64,000 nucleotides of DNA from Acidovorax sp. SUPP3334 (GTDB lineage: Bacteria; Pseudomonadota; Gammaproteobacteria; Burkholderiales; Burkholderiaceae_C): NCBI RefSeq assembly GCF_030159055.1, contig NZ_BQXQ01000002.1:62001-126000 (forward strand). The letters are read 5' to 3'. A program made the position numbers and the translations under genes. Below are positions 38,054 through 46,488 of the stretch, piece by piece (within the stretch, counting starts at the first letter, position 1; each line of letters opens with the position of its first letter). Under the pieces are notes generated by a model. It ran no database searches and had not been told where the DNA came from. It saw only the letters and a program-made list of their open reading frames with translations.

Positions 38054-38740
38054 ATGACCCTTCTTGTCCCCGTTCGCCGCGCCCCTGCGGCATGGCGCTT
38101 TTGCGCGGCGCTGGCCGTCGCAGCCTGCGCGAGCCTGGCCGGCCCCGTCCACGCGCAGGTCATGCGCTGCACCGACCCAGGCACCGGCAAAGTCACGTAC
38201 ACCGACGGCGCTTGCGACAAGGGCACTGCCGTGCGAGAGGTCGAGTCGCGCAAGACCCCCGAAGAAATCCAGGAAGAGCGGGCTCAGGCCCGCGAAGCGC
38301 TGCAGCTCAAGCAGCAGCGCCTGCAGATCGAGCGCCAGGAAGCCCAGCAGGAGGCAAGGCAGGACCGCGAGCGATCCGCAGCGCGGGCGCCGGCCGATCC
38401 ATCGCGCTCCCCCGAATGCGCCCGGTCGCGCCGCAACCTCGACCGCGTGGCCAGCGAATCCGGCCTGGGCAACTACGACGGCCAGGCCCGCATGGCTGCG
38501 GCACAACGCCAGATGGACCTCGATTGCCTCGGGCCGCAGGGGTATGCCGAAGTCGAACGGGCCCGCGGCAGCGGCATGGCCAATGGCGGCAGCGACTATT
38601 ACGCGCCGCCCGCAGTGGTCATCGTGCCGCCCCGCCGTCCAGTGGTGGTGCAACCCGCCCTGCCCGTGCCAGCGGCACCGATTTCGCACTGCAACGTGTT
38701 TCGCTGCTACGACCAGGCGGGCAATGTGCGTCCGCGCTGA
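38054..38740 (+). CDS. DUF4124-type exported protein
   Basis: 228 residues. Signal peptide with cleavage after VHA. The mature N-terminus reads QVMRCTDPGTGKVTYTDGAC, the DUF4124 motif (Cys pair plus a Tyr/Thr strand), followed by a charged coiled-coil section (EEIQEERAQAREALQLKQQR), a Cys-containing helical part and a C-terminal Pro/Val-rich stretch ending HCNVFRCYDQAGNVRPR. Two further Cys near the C-terminus could form a disulfide. Periplasmic; function unknown. Confidence 0.8.
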   Translation: MTLLVPVRRAPAAWRFCAALAVAACASLAGPVHAQVMRCTDPGTGKVTYTDGACDKGTAVREVESRKTPEEIQEERAQAREALQLKQQRLQIERQEAQQEARQDRERSAARAPADPSRSPECARSRRNLDRVASESGLGNYDGQARMAAAQRQMDLDCLGPQGYAEVERARGSGMANGGSDYYAPPAVVIVPPRRPVVVQPALPVPAAPISHCNVFRCYDQAGNVRPR

Positions 38741-38792
38741 AGGGCTCTGAACCAGAGCGCGCGGCCGCCGAAAGCTCACCGGCCCCGGACGG

Positions 38793-39788
38793 CTACCGGG
38801 CTCGCAGCCCCTCGGTGACGGTCGGGTAGCGCAGCACCACGCGCAACTCCCGGCGCAGCCGCGTGGCATCGAGCCGGCGCGACTCGCTCATGAAGCTCAG
38901 CAGGGGGGCCGGCAGCTTCTCCTGTGCCGCCTGGCGTGCCAATCGGGGCGGGCGCGGCAGGCCATACAGGTCTGCCGCCAGATCAAAGTAGTCGCCCATC
39001 TTCATGTCGCTCGCATCGCTCACGTGGTACACGCGCTGAGGCCGGCCGCGCCACAGGGCCGCCACGCAGGCGCGGGCCAAATCGTCGGCATGGATGTGAT
39101 TGGTGTAGACGTCGTCCTCTGCCAGCAGCACTGGCGTGCCACGGCGCAGGCGCGCCTCGGGCGTGCCGCCTTCGCGGTCGGGCGCATAGATGCCTGGAAT
39201 GCGCAGAATGCTCGCGCGCACCGGGCCGCGCCCCAGGTGGCGCACCGCACGCTCGGCGTTGACGCGGCGCTGGGCTCGGGGGGTGGATGGCGCCACGGGC
39301 CGCGCCTCGGTCACCCAGGCGCCGCCGCAGTCGCCATAGACGCCGCTGGTGGAGCCATAGACCAGCGCCGCGGGTGGGGTGCGCAGCCGCAGCGTCCGGG
39401 CCAGCGCCACGGTTCGGCCATCGCGCCACCAGGCAGCGCCGGCTGCGGCTTCGCCAGGCGGCGGCGCGAGGTGCAGCACGCGGGTGGCCAGCCCCGACAG
39501 ACGGCGCAGGCTGCGGGCATCGTCCAGGTTGCCGACCAGCGGCACGATGCCGGCGGCGCGCAGTTCCGGCACGCGGTCCAGGCTGGACGTGAGGGCCAGC
39601 ACCCGGGGCCCGGGGGCGCCCGCCCGCGCCTGCATGGCGCGTGACGCACGCAGGCCCACGTCGCCACAGCCGATGATGAGCACGCGCTGGCGGCGAAAGC
39701 GCGCCGGCAGGGCCCCTAGGGGGCTTTGGTTTGAGGGCAAAATCGGTCCGTTCGGCGAGAAGAAAACCTCCAAGGATACCCATTCCAT
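38793..39788 (-). CDS. NAD-dependent epimerase/dehydratase family protein
   Basis: 331 residues from ATG 39788, which overlaps by two bases the divergent start of the next gene; the Rossmann strand VLIIGCGDVGLR begins only at residue 35, so a later non-ATG start is possible. Short-chain-dehydrogenase features: glycine-rich nucleotide loop GCGDVG, YGSTSGVYGD with the Ser-Tyr part of the active site, IHADDLARACVAAL typical of the extended (epimerase) SDR class. The normal YxxxK is not obvious (RVNAERAVR), so catalytic activity is uncertain. Similar proteins are often annotated YeeZ/YwnB-like. Confidence 0.82.
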   Translation of the reverse strand: MEWVSLEVFFSPNGPILPSNQSPLGALPARFRRQRVLIIGCGDVGLRASRAMQARAGAPGPRVLALTSSLDRVPELRAAGIVPLVGNLDDARSLRRLSGLATRVLHLAPPPGEAAAGAAWWRDGRTVALARTLRLRTPPAALVYGSTSGVYGDCGGAWVTEARPVAPSTPRAQRRVNAERAVRHLGRGPVRASILRIPGIYAPDREGGTPEARLRRGTPVLLAEDDVYTNHIHADDLARACVAALWRGRPQRVYHVSDASDMKMGDYFDLAADLYGLPRPPRLARQAAQEKLPAPLLSFMSESRRLDATRLRRELRVVLRYPTVTEGLRAR

Positions 39789-40887
39789 GACCCCCGCAGA
39801 GACGGCCGCGGCCACCCATCAAATCACCGTACAGCCCAGTGGCAGGGCGTTTTCCGCTCAGCCAGGCGAATCCATCCTGGCGGCGGCCATCCGCGGCGGC
39901 GTGGGCCTGCCCTATGGCTGCAAGGACGGCGCCTGCGGTTCGTGCAAATGCAAGAAGCTCAGCGGCTCCGTCGCGCATGGCGAACACCAATCCAAGGCCC
40001 TTACCGCGGCCGAGGCCGATGCCGGCTTCGTGCTCACCTGCTGCGCCCAGCCGCTGACCGACGTGGTGCTGGAGTCGCGCCAGGTCACCGATGAAAGCGC
40101 ATACCCGATCAAGAAGCTGCCCGTGCGCGTCTCCACGCTCACGCGGGTGTCCAACGACGTGATGGTGGTGCGACTGCAATTGCCGGCGGCCGACACGTTC
40201 CGCTACCACGCGGGGCAGTACATCGAGTTCATCCTGCGCGACGGCGCCCGCCGTGCCTATTCGATGGCCAATGCGCCGCACACCCAGGCGCAAGCGCCCG
40301 GGGTGGAACTGCACATTCGCCACATGGCCGGCGGCCGGTTCACCGACCATGTGTTCGGCACCATGAAGGAAAAGGAAATCCTGCGCGTGGAAGGCCCCTT
40401 CGGCAGCTTCTTTTTGCGCGAGGACAGCAAAAAACCCATCATCCTGCTGGCATCGGGCACGGGATTCGCGCCCATCAAGGCGCTCATCGAGCACCTGCAG
40501 GCCAAGCGCATCGAGCGCCCGGTCACGCTGTACTGGGGTGGCCGCCGCCCTGGCGATCTGTACATGGATGCATGGGTACGAGAGCGCATCGCTGAAATGC
40601 CGCAGCTCTCTTACGTGCCCGTGGTGTCGCAGGCACTGCCCGAAGACGGCTGGACAGGCCGTACCGGCTTCGTACACCAGGCCGTGATGGACGACCACGC
40701 CGATCTGTCAGGCCACCAGGTGTATGCCTGCGGTGCCCCCATCGTGGTGGATACCGCGCGGGTGGCGTACAGCGCGGAACGCCAACTGCCTCCCGACGAG
40801 TTCTATGCGGATGCTTTCACGTCGGAAGCGGACAAGCACGGGGCGAGCGAGCCATCCACCCAGCCCGACGGCGCAGCGGCGGGCTGA
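39787..40887 (+). CDS. Ferredoxin-NAD(P)H reductase fusion (CDP-6-deoxy-delta-3,4-glucoseen reductase-like)
   Basis: 366 residues. N-terminal plant-type [2Fe-2S] domain with the cluster motif CKDGACGSCKC and the fourth Cys in LTCCAQP. Then a ferredoxin-reductase module: FAD motif RAYSMANAP, and the NAD-binding glycine motif LASGTGFAPIKALIEHL, and the C-terminal YACGAP. Electron transfer from NAD(P)H through flavin to the iron-sulfur cluster and on to an unknown oxygenase or dehydratase partner. The sugar-pathway name is from homologues (AscD) and no partner gene is nearby. Confidence 0.9.
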   Translation: MTPAETAAATHQITVQPSGRAFSAQPGESILAAAIRGGVGLPYGCKDGACGSCKCKKLSGSVAHGEHQSKALTAAEADAGFVLTCCAQPLTDVVLESRQVTDESAYPIKKLPVRVSTLTRVSNDVMVVRLQLPAADTFRYHAGQYIEFILRDGARRAYSMANAPHTQAQAPGVELHIRHMAGGRFTDHVFGTMKEKEILRVEGPFGSFFLREDSKKPIILLASGTGFAPIKALIEHLQAKRIERPVTLYWGGRRPGDLYMDAWVRERIAEMPQLSYVPVVSQALPEDGWTGRTGFVHQAVMDDHADLSGHQVYACGAPIVVDTARVAYSAERQLPPDEFYADAFTSEADKHGASEPSTQPDGAAAG

Positions 40888-40915
40888 AAAAAACACGCTT
40901 TGAGCCGGCGCTGAC

Positions 40916-41191
40916 TCAACGGCGCCAGCCACCGGGCCGGCCATAGTAGCCACGGCCATAGCCGTGCCCATACCCGTAACCGCCCCGGCCATACACGCCG
41001 AAGAAACCGATGGTCGGCGCCACCACCACGGGCGCCGGTGCCACATACACGGAGTCGGTCTGGTAGTAGCCCGGTCCGCCGTAGTAGCCCGACCCTGCGT
41101 AGTAACCGCCGACAGGGGCCACGACGCAGCCCGTGAGCAAGCTGGCTGCCGCCGAAGCGGCGGCGATGGTGATGAAGCGGATGGACAACAT
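40916..41191 (-). CDS. Small Gly/Tyr-rich lipoprotein
   Basis: 91 residues. Signal peptide and lipobox LLTGC (Cys 22), then GGYYAGSGYYGGPGYYQ and a C-terminal GYGYGHGYGRGYYGRPGG repeat. Probably lipidated at the outer membrane; such Gly/Tyr-rich tails occur in many unrelated small lipoproteins. Function unknown. Confidence 0.75.
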   Translation of the reverse strand: MLSIRFITIAAASAAASLLTGCVVAPVGGYYAGSGYYGGPGYYQTDSVYVAPAPVVVAPTIGFFGVYGRGGYGYGHGYGRGYYGRPGGWRR

Positions 41192-41292
41192 GGATGGCTC
41201 CTTGATCGGGTCCGTGGGCTCTATTCAACGCCTCGTACCTTGCCGGGGCGCGTCCGCTGCGTATCGCAAAAGTAACGGTCGGTAATAGCCGC

Positions 41293-41655
41293 TCAGTGCG
41301 ACATCGCGCGGCACATGTCCGCGCAGCGCCTGCACGCGGCGGCACAGGCGCGGCAGTGCGGCATGTCGTGGCGGGCGCATTCGTTGGCGCAGCTGTCGCA
41401 AAGGCGGGCGCACAGCGCACAGATCTCGTGCGCGTGGGCACTTTCGCGCGACATCGCGCTGGCAGCCACCCGGCACAGCGCAGCGCAGTCCATGTCCATC
41501 GCGATGCAATGGACCATGTAGCGGGGCTCGGCTTCGCGCAGGCACGAGGCCGCGCAGTAATCGCAGGCGTCGGCGCATTCGTTGCAAGCGCGAATGCAAT
41601 CGGCATAGCGCGAGGTGGTCAGGGTGTCGTTGGTGTCGGCGAAAGCCTGCGGCAT
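41293..41655 (-). CDS. Four-helix-bundle copper-binding (Csp/DUF326-like) protein
   Basis: 120 residues from ATG 41655, starting MPQAFADTNDTLTTSRYADC. About 19 Cys, arranged as C-x3-C, C-x2-C pairs on successive helices (DCIRACNEC, CDYCAASC, ICALCARLCDSC, CRACAAACRRCADMC). This is the pattern of copper storage proteins, in which the Cys line the core of a four-helix bundle and hold many Cu(I) ions. No signal peptide, so it is the cytosolic Csp3-like type. An upstream ATG at 41727 would add 24 residues with a CTLC stretch. Isolated gene; no CueR or CopA neighbour seen. Confidence 0.88.
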   Translation of the reverse strand: MPQAFADTNDTLTTSRYADCIRACNECADACDYCAASCLREAEPRYMVHCIAMDMDCAALCRVAASAMSRESAHAHEICALCARLCDSCANECARHDMPHCRACAAACRRCADMCRAMSH

Positions 41656-41801
41656 GGAAAGTCCTTCTTCCGCCAGCTCGGCGGAGGGCAATGGGGTGCA
41701 AAGGGTGCAAACTGGAAACGTCTTCAACGTTTATAGAAATGCCCCTTTGTGGGCGCTGTAGGACGTGGCAGCAAACTGCTGCATCGCAACCCCTCCGTTT
41801 T

Positions 41802-42788
41802 TTGCACAATCACAGCATAAGCCGCAGAAACATCCTCCTCTCGGCCGCCGCCCTCGCCTCGGCGCTTGCATCCCCCTTGAGCCATGCGCAGGAGGGCCCC
41901 ATCCGCCTGATCGTGCCGTACGCGCCCGGCGGCCCGCTGGACGCCACCTCCCGCGCGCTGGCCGAACGGGTGCGCGATACGCTGGGCACGGTGGTCATCG
42001 ACAACAAGGCGGGTGCCGGCGGCAACATCGGTGCCGACGCGGTCGCCAAGGCAGCGCCCGACGGGCTCACCATCGGGCTGGCGGCCACGGCCACGCATGC
42101 CGTGAATCCCTGGCTCTACAGCCGCATGCCTTACGACGCGGCCAAGGACTTCGCCGGCATCACGCAGATGGTGAGCGTGCCCAACGTGCTCGTCATCAAC
42201 GCGGCCAAGGCGGCGGAACTGAAGATCAATACCGTGGCGGACCTGATCGCCTACGCCAAGGCCAACCCCGCCAAGCTGAACTACGGCAGCGGCGGCAACG
42301 GCAGCGCCGGGCACCTGGCGGGCGAAATGTTCAAGCAGCGCGCCGGCATCTTCGCGCTGCACATTCCCTATCGCGGCGCCAGCCCCGCGCAGCTCGCCCT
42401 GCTGGCGGGCGAAGTGGACTTCAACATCGACAACCTGGCTGCGGCGGCGCCCAACATCCGCTCGGGCAAGCTCAAGGCCCTGGCCGTGACCTCGCCGCAG
42501 GCCAGCGCCGCGCTGCCGGGCGTGCCCCCGCTGTCGAACACCTTCAAGGGCTTTTCGATCGAGACATGGTGGGGCCTGGTCGCCCCGGCCGGCACGCCCA
42601 AGCCCATCATCGCCAACCTGAACAAGGCCTTCGTGGCCGCGCTCAACGCACCGGAAACCAAGACGCGTTTCGCTGCGCTCATGGCCGAGCCCGTGGCCAC
42701 CACGCCGGAGCAGTTCGACGCCTTCATGGCATCGGAGCGCGCTAAGTACCAGCAGGTCGTGAAGGCCTCGGGCGCCAAGGTCGACTGA
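41802..42788 (+). CDS. Bug/TctC-type tripartite tricarboxylate transporter substrate-binding protein
   Basis: 328 residues if translation starts at TTG 41802, giving a leader MHNHSISRRNILLSAAALAS with an RR motif and cleavage after SHA; ATG 41739 would add 21 residues in front of it. The mature protein carries the family motifs IRLIVPYAPGGPLDATSRAL and VIDNKAGAGGNIGADAVAKA, then ALHIPYRGASPAQLALLAGEVDF. Periplasmic binding protein for small organic acids. These families are strongly expanded in Burkholderiales; no TctAB genes are adjacent. Confidence 0.88.
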   Translation: MHNHSISRRNILLSAAALASALASPLSHAQEGPIRLIVPYAPGGPLDATSRALAERVRDTLGTVVIDNKAGAGGNIGADAVAKAAPDGLTIGLAATATHAVNPWLYSRMPYDAAKDFAGITQMVSVPNVLVINAAKAAELKINTVADLIAYAKANPAKLNYGSGGNGSAGHLAGEMFKQRAGIFALHIPYRGASPAQLALLAGEVDFNIDNLAAAAPNIRSGKLKALAVTSPQASAALPGVPPLSNTFKGFSIETWWGLVAPAGTPKPIIANLNKAFVAALNAPETKTRFAALMAEPVATTPEQFDAFMASERAKYQQVVKASGAKVD

Positions 42789-42856
42789 CACATCCGAAGG
42801 GCTGCAGCGTCGGCTGACAGCCCACGCCGGTGGTCCGTTCGGAATCTAAAAAAAAT

Positions 42857-42905
42857 GGCCGCCAGCGCATATTCCACTAGGGTGGTCAGCTATATTTTTT
42901 ATAGC
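42857..42905. repeat. Dispersed hairpin repeat copy R5
   Basis: Sequence from GGCC at 42857 to ATAGC at 42905. CCAGCGCA, then five bases, CACTAGGG, six bases, GCTA: exactly the spacing of copy R1 inside hemD. GCTATA (42889-42894) pairs with TATAGC (42900-42905). It lies in the 125-bp gap between the convergent Bug and GlxA genes, where it could act as a weak terminator. Confidence 0.65.
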
Positions 42906-42913
42906 ATTTCGTT

Positions 42914-43882
42914 TTAACCGAACGCGTTGAACTGCCGCCGGTAAGCAGAGGGTGCAATGCCCACCGCGGCGGAGAAATGCTGCCGCAGCGACACGGCGGA
43001 GCCAAAGCCCGATTCGACGGCCACGGCCTCGATCGACTGGTCGCCCCCTTCCAGCAGGCGCTGCGCCAGCGCGATGCGCTGGTTCTGCAGCCATTGCCCC
43101 ACCGTCGTACCCGTGGCCTGGCGAAAACGCCGAGTGAAGGTGCGCGGGCTCATCACGGCCCGCTCGGCCAGCGATTCCAGCGTGTGCGTCTCATGCAGGT
43201 ACTCGCCCAGCCATTGCAGCAGCGGCGCGAGCCGGTCGCCCCGCACCGAAGGCGCCACCGGCTGCTGGATGTACTGGGCCTGCCCGCCCTGGCGGTGCGG
43301 CGCCACCACCATGCGGCGCGCGGCACGGTTGGCGGCTTCGGCGCCGTGCTGCTGGCGCAGCAGATGCAGGCAGCAATCGATGCCTGCGGCCGTGCCGGCA
43401 GAGGTCAGTACCGGGCCATCTTCCACGTACAGCACTTCGGGCCGCAGCGACACCTGGGGGTAGCGCCGCGCAAACTCCGCCGCCAGCGCCCAGTGGGTGG
43501 TCGCGGCGCGGCCGTCCAGCAGCCCTGCCTCGGCCAGCACGAAGGCTCCCAGGCACAGGCCCACGATGCGCGCCCCCCGGCGGTGCGCAGCCCGCAGCGC
43601 CGACAGCAGTGCGGGCGGCACCGGGGCCAGGTCGTCATGCCACGACGGCACGACGATGGTCTGCGCGCGCCGAAGCGCCATAAAGCCCTGCCCTACCTCG
43701 ATGCCGAACCCGGCCGACGTGCGCAGCGGGCCGGGCTGCACCGCGCACACCACCAGCCGGTAGCGCGGCACGCCCTGCACCGTGCGGTCTTCGCCGAACA
43801 CCCGGCAAGGCACCGAGAGGTGAAAAGGACTGATGCCGTCGAAAGCCACGACGGCAACGGTTACTGGCTTCGCCACTTTCAT
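42914..43882 (-). CDS. GlxA-family AraC-type transcriptional regulator
   Basis: 322 residues. N-terminal DJ-1/PfpI-like domain (VAVVAFDGISPFHLSVPCRVF, IVGLCLGAFVLAEAGLL) and C-terminal AraC HTH (SLAERAVMSPRTFTRRFRQATG, ESGFGSAVSLRQHF). GlxA-type regulators bind small molecules through the amidase-like domain. Starts 16 bp from the divergent cysteine hydrolase fragment, so the promoters must overlap coding sequence. A second GlxA paralogue lies at 54891-55958. Confidence 0.9.
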   Translation of the reverse strand: MKVAKPVTVAVVAFDGISPFHLSVPCRVFGEDRTVQGVPRYRLVVCAVQPGPLRTSAGFGIEVGQGFMALRRAQTIVVPSWHDDLAPVPPALLSALRAAHRRGARIVGLCLGAFVLAEAGLLDGRAATTHWALAAEFARRYPQVSLRPEVLYVEDGPVLTSAGTAAGIDCCLHLLRQQHGAEAANRAARRMVVAPHRQGGQAQYIQQPVAPSVRGDRLAPLLQWLGEYLHETHTLESLAERAVMSPRTFTRRFRQATGTTVGQWLQNQRIALAQRLLEGGDQSIEAVAVESGFGSAVSLRQHFSAAVGIAPSAYRRQFNAFG

Positions 43883-43898
43883 CACCAAGGACCTCGCA

Positions 43899-44258
43899 AT
43901 GGCTTCATCCTCCGCCGCTTCTTCCTCTTCCGCACCCCGCCGCGCGCTCGTCGTCATCGACGTGCAAAACGAATACTTCGCCGGCGGCAACCTGCCCATC
44001 GAATACCCACCCGTCGCCGACACCCTGCCCAACATCGTGCGGGCCATGGACGCGGCCCGGGCCGCAGGCTTGCCGGTGGTGGTGGTGCAGCACACGGCTC
44101 CGGCGGGCGCGCCCTTGTTCGACAAGGCCACGGATCGCTGGCAGTTGCACCCCGAGGTGGCGCCCACCAGCGAATGGGTGGCTGCCGTGCAGGCGGGCCG
44201 CGCGCTGCCCAAGGACAACGTGTTCAGCTCCAACCAGCGCGGGCGCCAGGCCGCCTGA
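43899..44258 (+). CDS. Truncated isochorismatase/cysteine hydrolase
   Basis: 119 residues. The N-terminal half of the cysteine hydrolase fold is clear: RALVVIDVQNEYFAGGNLPI with the catalytic Asp, then GLPVVVVQHTAP and LHPEVAPTSEW. The usual second half, with the catalytic Lys-bearing and Cys-bearing segments (compare TEQCCETTTRHA in the full-length relative at 53935), is absent; the frame ends QRGRQAA. Either a truncated remnant or a shortened product without hydrolase activity. It lies divergently next to a GlxA regulator. Confidence 0.7.
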   Translation: MASSSAASSSSAPRRALVVIDVQNEYFAGGNLPIEYPPVADTLPNIVRAMDAARAAGLPVVVVQHTAPAGAPLFDKATDRWQLHPEVAPTSEWVAAVQAGRALPKDNVFSSNQRGRQAA

Positions 44259-44307
44259 CCGGCGAGGCTGCAGCCCTTCTGCAGGTTGCAGGTTGCAGCC
44301 GAAAGCC

Positions 44308-44817
44308 TCAGGGCAAGAAGGCTCCGAGCCGCTCGATGCGCTGCGATTGCACGGCGGCAAGGCGGGCCAGGTCCACGCGCCCCGGCGCGATGTCGGCCAG
44401 GGGCAGCAGCACGAAGGCCCGCTCTTCCATGCGCGGATGGGGCACCGTCAGTTCGGGGGTGTCTATGCGCTCTTCACCGTAGAGCAGCACGTCCAGGTCC
44501 AGCGTGCGCGGCGCGTTGCGGTATGGGCGCTCGCGGCCAGCGGCCTGTTCGATGGCCTGCAGCGCCCGCAGCAGGTCGATGGCAGCCCAGGGCGTGGCCA
44601 GTTCGGCCACGGCATTCAGATAGTCGGGCCCGCCCGCGTCGATCGGCGCACTGCGGTACAGCGGCGACACCCGCACCACACGGGTGCCCGGCCAGCGGGC
44701 CATGGCATCGAGCGCGCCGATCAGCGCCGCCCGCGCATCGCCCAGGTTGGCGCCCAGCCCGATCCAAGCCGGCACGGCAATGCCGTCGCTGGCGGCTGGC
44801 GGCACAGGCGCGGCCAT
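44308..44817 (-). CDS. folK: 7,8-dihydro-6-hydroxymethylpterin pyrophosphokinase
   Basis: Folate synthesis: transfers pyrophosphate from ATP to hydroxymethyl-dihydropterin. 169 residues from ATG 44817 (a GTG four codons upstream is an alternative). Signature motifs: IGLGANLGDARA at the N-terminus, SPLYRSAPID, YLNAVAELAT, RTLDLDVLLYGE (the HPPK signature) and VPHPRMEERAFVLLPLADIA. Follows pcnB by 24 bp in the same direction, in the E. coli-like order pcnB-folK. Confidence 0.95.
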   Translation of the reverse strand: MAAPVPPAASDGIAVPAWIGLGANLGDARAALIGALDAMARWPGTRVVRVSPLYRSAPIDAGGPDYLNAVAELATPWAAIDLLRALQAIEQAAGRERPYRNAPRTLDLDVLLYGEERIDTPELTVPHPRMEERAFVLLPLADIAPGRVDLARLAAVQSQRIERLGAFLP

Positions 44818-44839
44818 CGCGGTGCGCACCGGCAGCCGT

Positions 44840-44871
44840 GCTCAGTCGTCCGGATGGCCGGACGACTGAGC
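44840..44871. repeat. Perfect 14-bp inverted repeat at the end of pcnB
   Basis: GCTCAGTCGTCCGG (44840-44853), loop ATGG, CCGGACGACTGAGC (44858-44871). It contains the pcnB stop codon and encodes the last residues SSGHPDD. Very stable hairpin between pcnB and folK, without a T-run. It may slow decay of the upstream mRNA or tune folK translation. Confidence 0.75.
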
Positions 44872-46488
44872 AGGTGCGGCGCCTTCACCGCCCCCGCCCC
44901 CGCCACCCGACGGCTTGCGGCGGCGACGGCGGCGCTTCTTGGGCGCCGCACCGTCGCCGGCTGTTTCTTCACCGCCGTCGTGTTCCTGGTCTTCGCCCGA
45001 AGCCGAAGGGGCAGCCGCGGCGCGCGGCTCGCCGGATGCGGCGGCGCCACCATCCGCTTCAGTGGGCCGTGGCACGCGGCGCACGACCGGCTGGGCCTTG
45101 CGCTGGCGGGATTTTTGCTCTTCGCGTGCCTGGTCGATCATGTCGTCGCGGCGCAGGTCGTCGGCGTGCTGGAACTCCTGCCACCACTCGGCCAGCGCTT
45201 CCTCGACCTCGCCCACGTCGGCGCGCAGGCGCATGAAGTCGAAACCGGCGCGAAAGCGCGCCTGGGCCACCATGCTGTAGGGCGTGGAGCCCACGCGCTT
45301 GTCGAAGCGGGGCTGAATGACCCAGATCTCGCGCATGTCGGCAGCCAGCTTGCCGCGGCCCGACACGTCGCCGATGCGCCGCTCGAACACTTCGTCGATG
45401 GCGTCCTGCAGCGCGGGAAACGGCTGCTCGCGCTGCGCGATGCGGCGGTCCCAGCCGGTCTTCACGTCCTGCCACAGCACGCAGGCCAACAGGAAGCTCG
45501 GCGCCACGGGCTTGCCTTCGCCCACTCGGCGGTCGGTGTCGGCCAGCGCGGCGCTCACGAACGAGGTGTCGGCCCGCTCGACCACCACGTCCAGCAGCGG
45601 GTAGATGCCGGTGGTCATGCCCAGCTTCTTGAGCTGCGCGATGGTGGCCACGGCATGGCCCGTCTGCAGCAGCTTGAGCATTTCATCGAACATGCGGCTT
45701 TGCGGCACGTCGGCCAGCAGCGCCTGCGACTCGATCAGCGGGCCGGCGGTCTTGGGCTCGATGGTGAAGCCCAGCCCGGCCAGCTTGGCCGAGAAACGCA
45801 CGGCGCGGATGATGCGCACCGGGTCTTCGCGATAGCGCGTGGCCGGGTCGCCGATCATGCGCAGCAGCTTTTTCTTCGCGTCCTGAATGCCCTTGTGGTA
45901 GTCCACCACCACCTGGGTTTCAGGGTCGTAGTACATGGCGTTCACGGTGAAGTCGCGCCGCGTGGCGTCTTCGTCCTGCGGGCCCCACACGTTGTCGCGC
46001 AGCACGCGGCCGCTGGCGTCCACGGCATGCTGCATGCCCACCAGTTGCTGCTTGCTGGTCTTTTCGTTGCCGCTCACCTGCTGCTCGATGGCGGTGTTGT
46101 CCAGATAGGCGCGGAAGGTGGAGACTTCGATCACCTCGTGCTCGCGGCCCCGTCCGTGTACCACATGCACGATGCGAAAGCGCTTGCCGATGATGAACGC
46201 GCGGCGGAAAAGGCCCTTGACCTGCTCGGGCGTGGCGTTGGTGGCCACGTCGAAATCCTTGGGGCGCAGGCCCAGCAGCAGGTCGCGCACCGCGCCGCCC
46301 ACGATGTAGGCCTCGTAGCCGGCCGCCTTGAGCGTGCGGACCACGTCGGCGGCGCGGCGGTCCACCAGTTCGGGGTCGATGCCGTGTACCGAGGCGGGCA
46401 CTTCCTCGCGCTTGCCGAAGCGGTTCTTGCCGCGGCCGGCGCCAGCGGCGCCCTTGCCCAGCAGTTTGTCGATGAACTTCTTGATCAT
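44842..46488 (-). CDS. pcnB: Poly(A) polymerase I
   Basis: Adds 3' poly(A) tails that mark RNAs for decay. 548 residues: nucleotidyltransferase head with GGAVRDLLLGLRPKDFDVAT (metal-binding Asp pair), RRDFTVNAMYYDP (quoted), RYREDPVRIIRAVRFSAK in the neck, and a long basic tail ending in poly-Arg (KKRRRRRRKPSGGGGGG). The C-terminal low-complexity tail is typical for PcnB of beta-proteobacteria and separates it from CCA-adding enzymes. Its start overlaps the stop of the HAD gene (ATGA), so the two are coupled. Confidence 0.93.
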   Translation of the reverse strand: MIKKFIDKLLGKGAAGAGRGKNRFGKREEVPASVHGIDPELVDRRAADVVRTLKAAGYEAYIVGGAVRDLLLGLRPKDFDVATNATPEQVKGLFRRAFIIGKRFRIVHVVHGRGREHEVIEVSTFRAYLDNTAIEQQVSGNEKTSKQQLVGMQHAVDASGRVLRDNVWGPQDEDATRRDFTVNAMYYDPETQVVVDYHKGIQDAKKKLLRMIGDPATRYREDPVRIIRAVRFSAKLAGLGFTIEPKTAGPLIESQALLADVPQSRMFDEMLKLLQTGHAVATIAQLKKLGMTTGIYPLLDVVVERADTSFVSAALADTDRRVGEGKPVAPSFLLACVLWQDVKTGWDRRIAQREQPFPALQDAIDEVFERRIGDVSGRGKLAADMREIWVIQPRFDKRVGSTPYSMVAQARFRAGFDFMRLRADVGEVEEALAEWWQEFQHADDLRRDDMIDQAREEQKSRQRKAQPVVRRVPRPTEADGGAAASGEPRAAAAPSASGEDQEHDGGEETAGDGAAPKKRRRRRRKPSGGGGGGGEGAAPAQSSGHPDD

